Source of the DNA: Sulfitobacter sp. THAF37
Lineage (GTDB): Bacteria > Pseudomonadota > Alphaproteobacteria > Rhodobacterales > Rhodobacteraceae
NCBI RefSeq assembly: GCF_009363555.1
Contig: NZ_CP045372.1
Coordinates: 2,987,501 to 3,051,500, forward strand
DNA: 64,000 nt
Direction: 5' to 3'
Translations under genes and position numbers: made by a program
Shown here: positions 26,832 to 35,481 of the stretch, piece after piece
How positions within the stretch are numbered: the stretch's first letter is position 1
Layout: each line of letters begins with the position of its first letter
The notes under the pieces: generated by a model
What the model was told of the DNA's origin: nothing
What the model saw: the letters and a program-made list of their open reading frames with translations, nothing else
The model's database searches: none

Positions 26832-29629
26832 GGTGTCTGCCCCTTTTCGCCCGAACCGATCGCGCGCCCGATGATCGCTGCCGCGCCGTCATAGGTCCGC
26901 TGCAACTGCGTCTCCAGTCCCGCCAGATCTGCCGCCCCCTGCGCACGGGCGAGAAAGGCGGCACCGGCCTGGCCAAGTGTTCGTTCCTTTACCGGTTCGG
27001 ACGACAGCAGACGGCCCGTGCATTGCAGCGCCCAGCACCGGGCATAGGCCTGTTTCAAGGTCTCGGCCTCTTCGGCGCTGATCAGCCCGACCCCTTCGGC
27101 GGCGTCCAGCGCCTGCGGAATGTCCCGTGCGGTGGTCCCCGAAAGCAGCGCCCCGGCCTGGGCAAGCAGTTCGATGTCCTGCAGGCGGCCGGGCCCGATC
27201 TTGGCGTCCCAGGGGCCTGCGGGCGCCTTGGCCTGTGCGATCCGGTCGCGCATCTGCGCGACCTCTGACAGCACGCGGCCGCGGTCCGTCCCGTTTGCCA
27301 GCACCGCGTCCCGCAGCGCATGGACCGTGCTGGCCAGATCGTAAGGGCCTGCGACCACGTCGGCACGGGTCAGCGCCAGGTGTTCCCAGACCCAGGCCTG
27401 CTCGCGCTGGTAGCTTTCGAAGGCGGTCAGCGACGTCGCCACCGGCCCCTGATTGCCCGAGGGACGCAGCCGCATGTCGATCTCGTAGAGTTTGCCCTGC
27501 GACATGGGCGCGGTCATCGCCGTGACCATGGCTTGCGTCAGCCGCGCATAGTAGCTGCGCGAAGCAAGCTGTCTCGGCCCGTCCGAGCTTTCCTGGCCTT
27601 CGGCATCGTAGATCACCAGCAGATCGAGGTCCGATGTCGCAGTCAGCCGTCCCGCGCCCAGCGACCCCATGCCCATGATCACCGCACCCCGGCCCGGCGG
27701 GGGCCCGTAGCGTTCGGCGAAGTGTTCGACCACCACCGGCCACAGGCAGGAAAGCACCGCCCGCGCGAGGTCGGCATATTGGCCGCCTGCCGTGCGCGCG
27801 TCGGTCAGCCCGCGCAACAGATGCACCCCGATGCGGAAATGCCATTCCCGCGCCCAGCGTCGGGTGCCGTCCAGCCGCGCCTCGTAGTCCGCTTCACGCG
27901 CGAGCGTCGCTTTCAATGCAGCCTTCAGCGCCTCCTCTCCGGGCCAGTCGCTGAAGAAGTCGCCGCCGATCACCGCATCCAGCACCTGCGCATTGCGCGA
28001 CAGATGCGTGGCCAGCGCGGGTGACGTGCTGACCACGTCGATCAGCAGATCGGCCAGCTGGGGGTTGGCCCTGAGCAGGGAAAACAGCTGCACCCCCGCC
28101 GGGAGGCCGGCAAGAAAGCCGTCGAACGCCATCAGGGCCTCGTCCGGCTTGGCCGCATCCGCCAGCCGCGCCAGCAATTCGGGCTTGAGCCGCTCGAATA
28201 TCTCGGCCCCGCGTTCCGAACGCAGGGCGGGATAGCTGGGCCAACGGTCGAGGATCGTGGCATCGAATGCATGCGGGGCCGCCGATGTCTCAGCACCCTT
28301 GCGCGAGGCGGCAAAGAACCCTTCCGTCATCTCGTGAACCGCGCTCAGACGGCGGTGCAGGTCCTCTCTCAGCACCGCGACATCCATGTCCATCATCGCC
28401 GCCAGCCGCGCGAAGCCGTCGTCGGAGGTTGGCAGATCGTGGGTCTGGGCATCCCGGACCATCTGCAGGCGGTGCTCCACCGTGCGGTGGGCGCGGTAGT
28501 GGTCGGTCAGCTCCTCCGCGACCGCTACCGGCACCCAGTCCTTTTCCGCCAGCACCTTGAGACCGGCGCAGGTGCCACGCTGGCGCAGATCCGGATCTCG
28601 CCCCCCCGCGATCAGCTGCCGGGTCTGGGTGAAAAACTCGATCTCGCGGATGCCGCCGCGTCCCAGTTTCATGTTGTGTCCCGGCAGGGTGATCGGCCCG
28701 CCCAGCCCCTTGTGCTCGCGGATGGCCAGGCGCATGTCATGGGCATCCTGGATGGCGGCGAAATCCAGGTGCTTGCGCCAGACAAAGGGGCGCAGGTCGT
28801 CAAGAAACCGGCTGCCTGCCGCCATGTCCCCGGCGCAGGGCCGCGCCTTGATATAGGCGGCCCGTTCCCAGGTCCGGCCGAGCGATTCGTAATAGCGTTC
28901 CGCGGCCTCCATCCCCAGGCAAACCGGGGTGACAGAAGGATCGGGGCGCAGCCGCAGGTCGGTGCGAAAGACATAGCCCTGGCCGGTCAGATCGCCGAGC
29001 GTGGCCGCCATTGCCCGCGTCGCCCGCACGAAGGCGCTGCGCGCCTCGTGAAACACCTCGGGGTCGAAACGGGTCTCGTCAAACAGGCAGATCAGGTCGA
29101 TGTCGGAGGAATAGTTGAGCTCGCGCGCGCCCATCTTGCCCATCGCCAGGACCACCATGCCCCCCGCATCGTCAAGAGCGTCCAGCGTGACCCCCGGCAG
29201 TTTGTTGCGCCGCACCTGCGTCACAAGCCCCGCCTGCAACGCGGCGGCACAGGCAGCGTCGGCGTAATCGGTCAGCGCGCCGGTCACGTCCTCCAGCGAC
29301 CAGGCCCCGCCAAGGTCGGCCAGCGCCGCCATCAGCGCCACCCGGCGCTTGCCCTGCCGCAGCCCGTCTGACAGCGCGTCGGGCGCGAGGGTCGCGGCTG
29401 TCCGGATCACCGCCTGAACGGCGGCTTCGGGGTCGGCCACGGCATCGGCCAGCCAGTCGCGTTCCTTTTCCAGCAGTTCGGCAAGATAGGGTGCGCAGGC
29501 CCCTGCCCCGATGGCCAGGTCGCGCACTGCCGGGGGCAGATCGCCGGTGAGCGCCTTCATATCCGCCACACGCCCCAGCTCATGGGGGCGTGGGCAGCGT
29601 GTGACACGGGCTTCGAGCGTGCTTGTCAT
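26828..29629 (-). CDS. glnE: Glutamine synthetase adenylyltransferase/adenylyl-removing enzyme
   Basis: 933 residues from ATG at 29629; the frame upstream is antisense to the ybaK-type gene and not coding. Two nucleotidyltransferase modules are visible: MGKMGARELNYSSDIDLICLFDE (about 220-242) and GMGSLGAGRLTATSDLDLLVIYD (about 650-675), each with the G-S/T and DxD metal residues. GlnE adds AMP to or removes it from glutamine synthetase in response to PII and glutamine. Divergent from the ybaK-type gene with 28 bases between starts. Confidence 0.93.
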   Translation of the reverse strand: MTSTLEARVTRCPRPHELGRVADMKALTGDLPPAVRDLAIGAGACAPYLAELLEKERDWLADAVADPEAAVQAVIRTAATLAPDALSDGLRQGKRRVALMAALADLGGAWSLEDVTGALTDYADAACAAALQAGLVTQVRRNKLPGVTLDALDDAGGMVVLAMGKMGARELNYSSDIDLICLFDETRFDPEVFHEARSAFVRATRAMAATLGDLTGQGYVFRTDLRLRPDPSVTPVCLGMEAAERYYESLGRTWERAAYIKARPCAGDMAAGSRFLDDLRPFVWRKHLDFAAIQDAHDMRLAIREHKGLGGPITLPGHNMKLGRGGIREIEFFTQTRQLIAGGRDPDLRQRGTCAGLKVLAEKDWVPVAVAEELTDHYRAHRTVEHRLQMVRDAQTHDLPTSDDGFARLAAMMDMDVAVLREDLHRRLSAVHEMTEGFFAASRKGAETSAAPHAFDATILDRWPSYPALRSERGAEIFERLKPELLARLADAAKPDEALMAFDGFLAGLPAGVQLFSLLRANPQLADLLIDVVSTSPALATHLSRNAQVLDAVIGGDFFSDWPGEEALKAALKATLAREADYEARLDGTRRWAREWHFRIGVHLLRGLTDARTAGGQYADLARAVLSCLWPVVVEHFAERYGPPPGRGAVIMGMGSLGAGRLTATSDLDLLVIYDAEGQESSDGPRQLASRSYYARLTQAMVTAMTAPMSQGKLYEIDMRLRPSGNQGPVATSLTAFESYQREQAWVWEHLALTRADVVAGPYDLASTVHALRDAVLANGTDRGRVLSEVAQMRDRIAQAKAPAGPWDAKIGPGRLQDIELLAQAGALLSGTTARDIPQALDAAEGVGLISAEEAETLKQAYARCWALQCTGRLLSSEPVKERTLGQAGAAFLARAQGAADLAGLETQLQRTYDGAAAIIGRAIGSGEKGQTP

Positions 29630-29657
29630 GGGGCAAGCTTTGCGACAGTCTGCGCCC

Positions 29658-30140
29658 ATGAGCAAGAGCATGAAAAGAGTCCGCGCCGCCCTTGAGGCCG
29701 CCGGCATGTCCGCCGATATCCGGGAAACCGCTCTGGCCCGCACCGCCGCGGACGCCGCACGGGCCGTCAACTGCGAGATCGACCAGATCGCCAAGTCCAT
29801 CGTCCTGCGGGGCGAGAGCAGCGGCAAGGCGGTCGTATTCATCACCGCGGGGGGCAATCAGGTGGATCTGGACCGCGCCGCGACCCTCGCGGGTGAACCT
29901 CTGGGCAAGGCGGACGCGGCTCTCATCCGGGCGCAGACCGGCTTTGCCATCGGGGGCGTATCGCCGGTGGGGCACCTGTCGCCCTGCCGCATGTGGTTCG
30001 ACCGCCGCCTGCTGGATTTCCCCCTGGTCTGGGCCGCAGCGGGCACGCCGCACCATGTTTTCGGCCTTGCGCCGACCGACCTGATGCGAATTTCTGGCGC
30101 ACAACTATCTGATTTTTCACAGATTCCAGAGAAAATGTAA
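29658..30140 (+). CDS. YbaK/EbsC family aminoacyl-tRNA deacylase-like protein
   Basis: 160 residues from ATG at 29658. Contains CEIDQIAKSIVLRGE (with the conserved lysine of the YbaK fold), GFAIGGVSPVGH, and FPLVWAAAGTPHHVFGLAPTDLMRI. These are typical of the YbaK/ProX editing domain, which hydrolyses mischarged aminoacyl-tRNA such as Cys-tRNA(Pro). Divergent from glnE. Confidence 0.86.
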   Translation: MSKSMKRVRAALEAAGMSADIRETALARTAADAARAVNCEIDQIAKSIVLRGESSGKAVVFITAGGNQVDLDRAATLAGEPLGKADAALIRAQTGFAIGGVSPVGHLSPCRMWFDRRLLDFPLVWAAAGTPHHVFGLAPTDLMRISGAQLSDFSQIPEKM

Positions 30141-30268
30141 AAACACTTCACATTTCCCCTTGCACGACAGGCCACAATGCCCATCTTGGATGATGTAAAA
30201 GGCATTCACATAAGACCTTTTGGAACCGAGGCCGCAGTCAGGCCTTACCACCAAGAAAGGCTTGTCAC

Positions 30269-30679
30269 ATGACGACCATGACCGAAACCGCCACCTACGG
30301 CAGCCGCCAGAACTGGTTCACCCGGACCGAAGGCTGGCTCGACGACAAGGGCAAGGGCGCCTGGATCGCCGCGATGGTGCTTGGCTTCATCTTTTTCTGG
30401 CCTGTCGGCCTGGCCCTTCTGATGTACATGATCTGGAGCAAACGCATGTTTTCCGGCCCCTCCTGCGCCCGTCGCAGCAAACGCACGATGATGACAACCC
30501 GCAGCACCGGCAACGCCGCCTTCGACGCCTACAAGGCTGACACGCTGCGCCGCCTTGAGGAAGAACAGACGAACTTTGAATCCTTCCTGGAACGGCTGCG
30601 CGAAGCCAAGGACAAGGCCGAATTCGACCAGTTCATGGACGAACGCGCCAAGCGCGCCGATGGCCCTGCCGAGGCCTGA
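30269..30679 (+). CDS. DUF2852 membrane protein
   Basis: 136 residues. One strong hydrophobic stretch (about 32-54; WIAAMVLGFIFFWPVGLALLMYMIW), a short basic loop, then a charged helical tail from about 80 (LRRLEEEQTNFESFLERLREAKDKAEFDQF) that looks like a coiled coil. This is the DUF2852 pattern common in Alphaproteobacteria. Followed by an RDD-type membrane protein gene after 82 bases. Function unknown. Confidence 0.8.
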   Translation: MTTMTETATYGSRQNWFTRTEGWLDDKGKGAWIAAMVLGFIFFWPVGLALLMYMIWSKRMFSGPSCARRSKRTMMTTRSTGNAAFDAYKADTLRRLEEEQTNFESFLERLREAKDKAEFDQFMDERAKRADGPAEA

Positions 30680-30761
30680 AACCCCAGCCGCGGCCCCGCG
30701 CGGGCCGCGCCCCCTGACCGGCTCCGGCACCCTGCCGGGGCCGATTTTTCAAGGATCCGAC

Positions 30762-31187
30762 ATGACCCCCGACCCTCTCGAACAGCCTGAATTCTACGAT
30801 GGCATCCTGACCAAGCGGTTCATCGCCTGGATGGTTGACGGCCTGCTGATCGTGGCGCTTTGTCTGTTGATCCTGCCGTTCACTGCTTTCACCGGCGTGT
30901 TCTTTTTCCCCGCGCTGATCCTGGTGATCGGTTTTCTCTACCGGCTGGCGACCCTGTCGGGCGGATCGGCCACCTGGGGCATGCGCCTGGTCGGGATGGA
31001 GCTGCGCGACAGCCGCGACCGGCCTCTGGACGGCGGCACCGCCTTTCTGCACACGCTGGGCTATAGCGTCAGCGTCACGGTCGCGCCCCTGCAGCTGGTG
31101 TCGATCATCTTCATGATCCTGTCGCCCCGGCGCCAGGGCCTGACCGACATGCTGCTGGGGACGGCGCCGCTGAACCGGCGGAAATGA
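30762..31187 (+). CDS. RDD family membrane protein
   Basis: 141 residues from ATG at 30762 (AAGGATC upstream). RFIAWMVDGLLIV near the N-terminus matches the RDD signature start (Arg-x2-Asp region), then two hydrophobic segments and TWGMRLVGMELRD, with a C-terminal PRRQGLTDMLLGT, the usual end of RDD domains. Members are thought to act in transport or ion homeostasis. Lies between DUF2852 and bpt. Confidence 0.82.
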   Translation: MTPDPLEQPEFYDGILTKRFIAWMVDGLLIVALCLLILPFTAFTGVFFFPALILVIGFLYRLATLSGGSATWGMRLVGMELRDSRDRPLDGGTAFLHTLGYSVSVTVAPLQLVSIIFMILSPRRQGLTDMLLGTAPLNRRK

Positions 31188-31272
31188 TCCGAAAGAAGGT
31201 TGCCATTTTGTAAAAAGCCCTCTTGGCCCCTAGCTTGACGATGGTTATCATTTCACAAACCGAAGGAAAGTC

Positions 31273-32094
31273 ATGCGCCACAGTCTACCGCTCACGCCGC
31301 AGTTCTACGTGACCGCGCCACAGCCCTGCCCCTATCTGGAAGACCGGATGGAGCGGAAGCTGTTCACGGCGCTGCAGGGCGACTCGGCGACAGAGCTGAA
31401 CGACAGCCTGTCGGCACAGGGGTTCCGGCGGTCGCAGAATGTATTGTACCGGCCCTCCTGCGCCGATTGCGCCTCGTGCCTCTCGGCACGGATCGACGTG
31501 AACGCCTTTACCCCGTCCAAGGGTCAGAAACGGACCCTGAAACGCAACAGCCACCTGGTGCGCCGCGCCACATCGCCCTGGGCGACGGAAGAACAATACG
31601 CGCTCTTCCGCCGGTACCTGGACAGCAGGCACGCCGACGGGGGCATGGCAGACATGGACATCTTCGAATTCGCGGCGATGATCGAGGAAACCCCGATCCG
31701 CAGCCGGGTGATCGAATATATCGACCCGGAAACCGATGCCCTGATGGGCGTCTGCCTGACCGATGTGCTGGCCGATGGTGTCAGCATGGTCTATTCCTTC
31801 TATTCCCCTGACCTGCCCCGCAACGGTCTGGGCAACTTCATCATCCTGGATCACATCGAAATCGCCCGCGCCGCCGGCCTGCCCTATGTCTATCTGGGCT
31901 ACTGGGTGCCGGGCAGTCCCAAGATGGGCTACAAGGCCAAGTTTTCGGGGCTTGAGATCTACCTTGGCGGGCAGTGGCAGAAACTGCGCGATCCCGACAG
32001 CTTCGAACCTGAACAGCATCCGCTCAGCAACGACCCCATCGCTGAACAGGTGGCCAACATCGCCCTGCCCGACATGGCCCGCCACCGGCGCTGA
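31273..32094 (+). CDS. bpt: Aspartate/glutamate leucyltransferase (arginyltransferase family)
   Basis: 273 residues. N-terminal CxxC-type region [16 protein letters not shown] (about 62-76) with [11 protein letters not shown], and a GNAT-like C-terminal half with [22 protein letters not shown] and [20 protein letters not shown]. This fits Bpt, which transfers Leu to N-terminal Asp or Glu and so feeds proteins to ClpS/ClpAP. Preceded by AAGGAAAG before ATG 31273. Confidence 0.9.
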   Translation: MRHSLPLTPQFYVTAPQPCPYLEDRMERKLFTALQGDSATELNDSLSAQGFRRSQNVLYRPSCADCASCLSARIDVNAFTPSKGQKRTLKRNSHLVRRATSPWATEEQYALFRRYLDSRHADGGMADMDIFEFAAMIEETPIRSRVIEYIDPETDALMGVCLTDVLADGVSMVYSFYSPDLPRNGLGNFIILDHIEIARAAGLPYVYLGYWVPGSPKMGYKAKFSGLEIYLGGQWQKLRDPDSFEPEQHPLSNDPIAEQVANIALPDMARHRR

Positions 32095-32248
32095 CGCACC
32101 GCCGATCCATTTTTTTGCCAGAATAACCGGGGATCCGCCGCAAATACTGTTTGCGCTGTCCGATGCCGCGTGGACAAGGGCACGAAACCGTCCGGACCAA
32201 CGCGAAAAGCGCCCCGCAGGGCGCCCTGGTGACGGAACACCAAAAGAA

Positions 32249-32274
32249 AAGGCCGCACCTGATGGCGCGGCCTT
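32249..32274 (-). terminator. Terminator of the rplM-rpsI operon
   Basis: Stem AAGGCCGC/GCGGCCTT (8 bp) with a 10-base loop, followed on the minus strand by TTTTCTTTTGG. It lies 22 bases after the rpsI stop. Confidence 0.8.
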
Positions 32275-32296
32275 CCCCAAACCTTGAAACGTCGGC

Positions 32297-32806
32297 TTAA
32301 CGCTTGGAGAACTGGAAGCTCTTGCGCGCCTTGGCCTTGCCGTACTTCTTGCGCTCGACCACACGGCTGTCGCGGGTCAGGAAGCCTGCGGCCTTCAGCG
32401 CACCGCGCAGCGACGGATCGTACAGCTGCAGCGCCTTGGAGACGCCGTGCTTGACCGCACCGGCCTGACCGGACAGACCGCCGCCCTTGACGGTGGCGTA
32501 GACGTCGAACTGGCCTTCGGTGTTGGTGATGCCGAACGGCTGCGCCAGGATCATCTGAAGCACGGGGCGTGCGAAGTATTCGTTCTGCGGCTTGCCATTG
32601 ACCACGACCTTGCCGGAGCCCGGCTTGATCCAGACGCGGGCGACCGCGTCTTTCCGCTTGCCCGTGGCGTAGGAACGGCCCAGTTCGTCGCGAACCGGCT
32701 CACGGCTGATCGCTTCGTCCGCGGCCGCGCCTTGCACGCCGCCGATGTCTTCGGTCACGACATCCTTCAGATCGTCGAGTGTCTTGATTTCGTCAGCCAT
32801 GCTCAT
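32297..32806 (-). CDS. rpsI: 30S ribosomal protein S9
   Basis: 169 residues. The conserved S9 body starts at [23 protein letters not shown] and ends [16 protein letters not shown], the tail that contacts P-site tRNA. The N-terminal 40-residue acidic extension is common in this order. ATG 32806 overlaps the rplM stop (ATGA); ATG 32800 (MADEIK) is an equally good alternative. Confidence 0.96.
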   Translation of the reverse strand: MSMADEIKTLDDLKDVVTEDIGGVQGAAADEAISREPVRDELGRSYATGKRKDAVARVWIKPGSGKVVVNGKPQNEYFARPVLQMILAQPFGITNTEGQFDVYATVKGGGLSGQAGAVKHGVSKALQLYDPSLRGALKAAGFLTRDSRVVERKKYGKAKARKSFQFSKR

Positions 32807-33264
32807 GCGCTCCGGGTGTTTTTCTTGTTCATGGATTTGACATCCAGAACTTCAGGGCTTTGCGCCTCGTGCGGGTGCTCGCCGCCTGCATAGACGCGCA
32901 GATTGGTCATGATCTGGCGGCTCAGGCGGTTGCCGGGCAGCATGCGCTTGACGGCCTGGGTCACGACCCGCTCGGGGTGCGCACCTTCGAGGATCTGCGC
33001 CTTCGTGCGGCTCTTGATCCCGCCGGGGTGGCCGGTGTGCCAGTAGAAGTGCTCTTCGCGCTTCTTGCCGGTCATCTGGACCTTGTCGGCGTTGATCACG
33101 ATGACATTGTCACCGCAGTCCATATGGGGGGTAAAGGACGGCTTGTGCTTGCCGCGCAGACGCGTGGCGACGATCGAGGCAAGACGGCCCAGCACGACGC
33201 CTTCGGCGTCGATGATGATCCATTTCTTGTCGATGTCTGCCGGTGTCGCAGAAAAGGTTTTCAT
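32803..33264 (-). CDS. rplM: 50S ribosomal protein L13
   Basis: 153 residues. [53 protein letters not shown] and [21 protein letters not shown] are L13 hallmarks. First gene of the usual rplM-rpsI pair, with a four-base overlap to rpsI. Confidence 0.97.
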   Translation of the reverse strand: MKTFSATPADIDKKWIIIDAEGVVLGRLASIVATRLRGKHKPSFTPHMDCGDNVIVINADKVQMTGKKREEHFYWHTGHPGGIKSRTKAQILEGAHPERVVTQAVKRMLPGNRLSRQIMTNLRVYAGGEHPHEAQSPEVLDVKSMNKKNTRSA

Positions 33265-33519
33265 CGGTCATTCCCGTTTGATGGTGAAGACGACCCGCAA
33301 GACGCGTCGCCCGTAAACTGATGGGCGGGTTATAGCCATCCCATCCGCCCGGTCAAGCGCAGCTTTGCCGAAATTATCACGTCAAAACAATAGCTTGAAA
33401 ATAAGGTATCATTTTACCCCACTCGTGAACCGCGCCGAGGCGTTTTTTCGCGCGCCCGGTTCCCGCCAGCCTGCCCGGCGTGATAGGACGAGGGGCGATT
33501 TTGCACACTTGGTTCATCT

Positions 33520-33834
33520 ATGTCCTCGCTCTTCGGCCCCCTGAGTGCCACCCTCGTTCTGCTGATGCTCTCCACCGCCATCGGAATTGCCCCGGTGATC
33601 AAGCTGATCCGCGTCTACGAGGCGCGTCACGAATTGCGCCCCGGGTCCGCCGGTCGCATCCGGTCCCTCGCCGGCTGGGCGGTGATTGCCTTTTGGCTGA
33701 TGGCCACGTGGTTTTTCGCGACCATCATCGGGGACTGGCATGTGACAGGCGACTTGTCGGGGGCGGTTGACCGATCCTGGTTGCGGTTGCGCATCCTGCT
33801 GGAAATCGCCGCCGCCCTTGGGGACAACGACTGA
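33520..33834 (+). CDS. Small membrane protein of unknown function
   Basis: 104 residues with two hydrophobic segments (about 7-27 and 48-70) and a polar C-terminus. The stop overlaps the start of the next gene (TGATG at 33832-33836), so the two are probably coupled and may form a complex. No family recognised. Confidence 0.6.
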   Translation: MSSLFGPLSATLVLLMLSTAIGIAPVIKLIRVYEARHELRPGSAGRIRSLAGWAVIAFWLMATWFFATIIGDWHVTGDLSGAVDRSWLRLRILLEIAAALGDND

Positions 33835-34895
33835 TGCCCCCTGACAGCACCGACCGGGTTGTCGCCGATCAGGCGGACCTTTCCTGCGCCAACTGCGGCG
33901 GGCATTGCATCTTTTCCCCGACGCAAGGCAAGCTGGAATGCACCAGCTGCGGCACGCTCCGCCCGCTTGAGACACCCGGCGATGGCGATGCGGCCCCGGA
34001 ATTCGCCTATGACCCGGACGCGCCCGAGAACGATCCGCCCGAGCTGACCCATGGCCGAATCCATCAGTGCCGCAACTGCGGCGGTGCCGTCCTGTTCGTG
34101 GGCGCGGCACTTTCCGAACACTGCCCCTATTGCAACGGTCCCGTCGTACTGGGCCCCGCCGATGCCGGCTATCGCACCAAGGCGCTGATCCCCTTTCAGG
34201 CCGATCGCGGTTTCGCCCGCCGACAGATGCGGGCCTGGGTGGGCAAGCGTCTGGCTGCGCCGCGCGGTCTGCCCGAACTGCTGGACGACGCACGGCTGGT
34301 CGGGCTTTATGCGCCCTTCTGGACCTTCGACAGTCACGAGGCCCTGACATACTGGGCCCAATACACCACCGGCAGCGGCAACAACCGCCGGACCCGCAAG
34401 ACGTCGGGCGCGCTGCAGATCGCCTTCGACGATCTGCTGATGCCCGCCTCGCCCCATGTCACACCGCTGATCCGCGACGGCATCCTGCATGACTTCGACC
34501 CCGCCGCGCTGCGGCCCTACCGGGCGGCGTACCTTGCCGGGTTCGCGGCGGAGCGGCACCACCAGAGCGTTGCACAGGGGCTTGCCGCCAATGCCCCGGA
34601 CAAGGATCTGCTGATCCGGAACCGGATCAAGCGTCATATCAACAAATCCGGCGTGCACGCCATCCGGTTCCAGACCGACACGACCGGCATCCACTATCGC
34701 CGCATCCTGCTGCCGGTCTGGATCGCGCATTACACATATGACGGCACGCCCATGAAGGTGGTCATCTCTGGCATAGACGGGCGGACCTTTGGCGAACGCC
34801 CCTTTTCGACATGGAAACTCGCCGCATATGCTGCGGCGATGTCTGCGGCGGCCATCGGGCTGGGGCTGGCCTGGGGCGCGGGTGGACTGCTGTGA
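33834..34895 (+). CDS. Zinc-ribbon protein with C-terminal membrane helix
   Basis: 353 residues. Two zinc ribbons: C19-C22 with C38-C41 (CANC...CTSC) and a second with CRNC...CPYC at about 78-101. A middle domain has FWTFDSHEALTYWAQYTTGSG and RTRKTSGALQ, and a C-terminal helix (about 328-350) anchors it. Resembles primosomal-protein-N'-like 'replication restart helicase' annotations in databases, but only through the zinc ribbons; the helicase motifs are absent. Coupled to the small membrane gene upstream. Confidence 0.65.
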   Translation: MPPDSTDRVVADQADLSCANCGGHCIFSPTQGKLECTSCGTLRPLETPGDGDAAPEFAYDPDAPENDPPELTHGRIHQCRNCGGAVLFVGAALSEHCPYCNGPVVLGPADAGYRTKALIPFQADRGFARRQMRAWVGKRLAAPRGLPELLDDARLVGLYAPFWTFDSHEALTYWAQYTTGSGNNRRTRKTSGALQIAFDDLLMPASPHVTPLIRDGILHDFDPAALRPYRAAYLAGFAAERHHQSVAQGLAANAPDKDLLIRNRIKRHINKSGVHAIRFQTDTTGIHYRRILLPVWIAHYTYDGTPMKVVISGIDGRTFGERPFSTWKLAAYAAAMSAAAIGLGLAWGAGGLL

Positions 34896-34922
34896 TCTCG
34901 GTCGATTTCATGACGCAGATCA

Positions 34923-34951
34923 TTGAAATGTCCCGGCCCTTCCCCTATATC
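34923..34951 (+). promoter_or_regulatory. Promoter of ssrA
   Basis: -35 TTGAAA at 34923-34928, 17-base spacer, -10 TATATC at 34946-34951. The predicted start near 34958 falls just before the acceptor piece of the tmRNA. Confidence 0.65.
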
Positions 34952-34957
34952 TGTCTT

Positions 34958-35275
34958 GTTCTTCGGAACTATGGACATAAACGCGCTCGTAATAAGCGGA
35001 TCGGACCCGGGGGCGGTACCCGGCGACTCCACCAAACATCCTTCATTTGGGGATCATGGGGTCGAAACAGGATCGACGAACGTCTAAAGGAGTTTGCTTT
35101 GTCTCGGCTGACTGCCACCGTTATCGGCGTAAAATGTACAATTGCAAATGACAATCGTGCTCCAGTTGCGATGGCCGCGTAAGCGGTTTCAGCGACTGAA
35201 ACTTAACTCCTTGGGTTTAGCGACCTAAGGCGGGGTTCGCAGGCACCTGGCAACAGAAGCCTGCACTTCTCCCCT
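34958..35275 (+). ncRNA. ssrA: Circularly permuted two-piece tmRNA
   Basis: Acceptor piece comes first and ends CGACTCC-A-CCA at 35023-35033, with T-stem CCGGG/CCCGG at 35006-35022. After a 24-base intervening segment the coding piece begins GGGGTCG at 35058-35064, which pairs with CGACTCC to form the acceptor stem. Tag frame is 35144-35182. After it, stems GGGG/CCCC (35232-35235 with 35271-35274) and GCAGGC/GCCTGC (35239-35244 with 35259-35264) close the coding piece. This order (3' half before 5' half, cut by processing) is the known alphaproteobacterial form. The ends given are estimates to within about 10 bases. Confidence 0.92.
35144..35182 (+). other. tmRNA tag reading frame
   Basis: GCA resume codon to TAA encodes ANDNRAPVAMAA. 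The N-terminal ANDN is the SspB-alpha contact and the C-terminal MAA the ClpX contact. SspB is encoded at 42263. Confidence 0.9.
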
Positions 35276-35481
35276 TATAATTGAACGATCCTGCCGCAAT
35301 AATGCCGGTTTCCCGCCGTCATTTATGAGGTGATCGGGTCACACTGTGTTAAATTCCCGCTGATTGACGGGAAAATCGGTGACTTGCACCCCGCACTTCC
35401 CGAATAAATAGAATAGTTATGGTTAGTGTTTAGAGGGTTGAGACGGTTACAACACGGCAAGTACAGGAAGTAAGACCAGTC

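Noticed and set aside
29511..29857. N-terminal extensions of glnE and of the YbaK-type protein through each other's 5' regions
   Set aside because: Both longer frames overlap on opposite strands and add non-conserved residues; starts at 29629 and 29658 leave a normal 28-base divergent gap.
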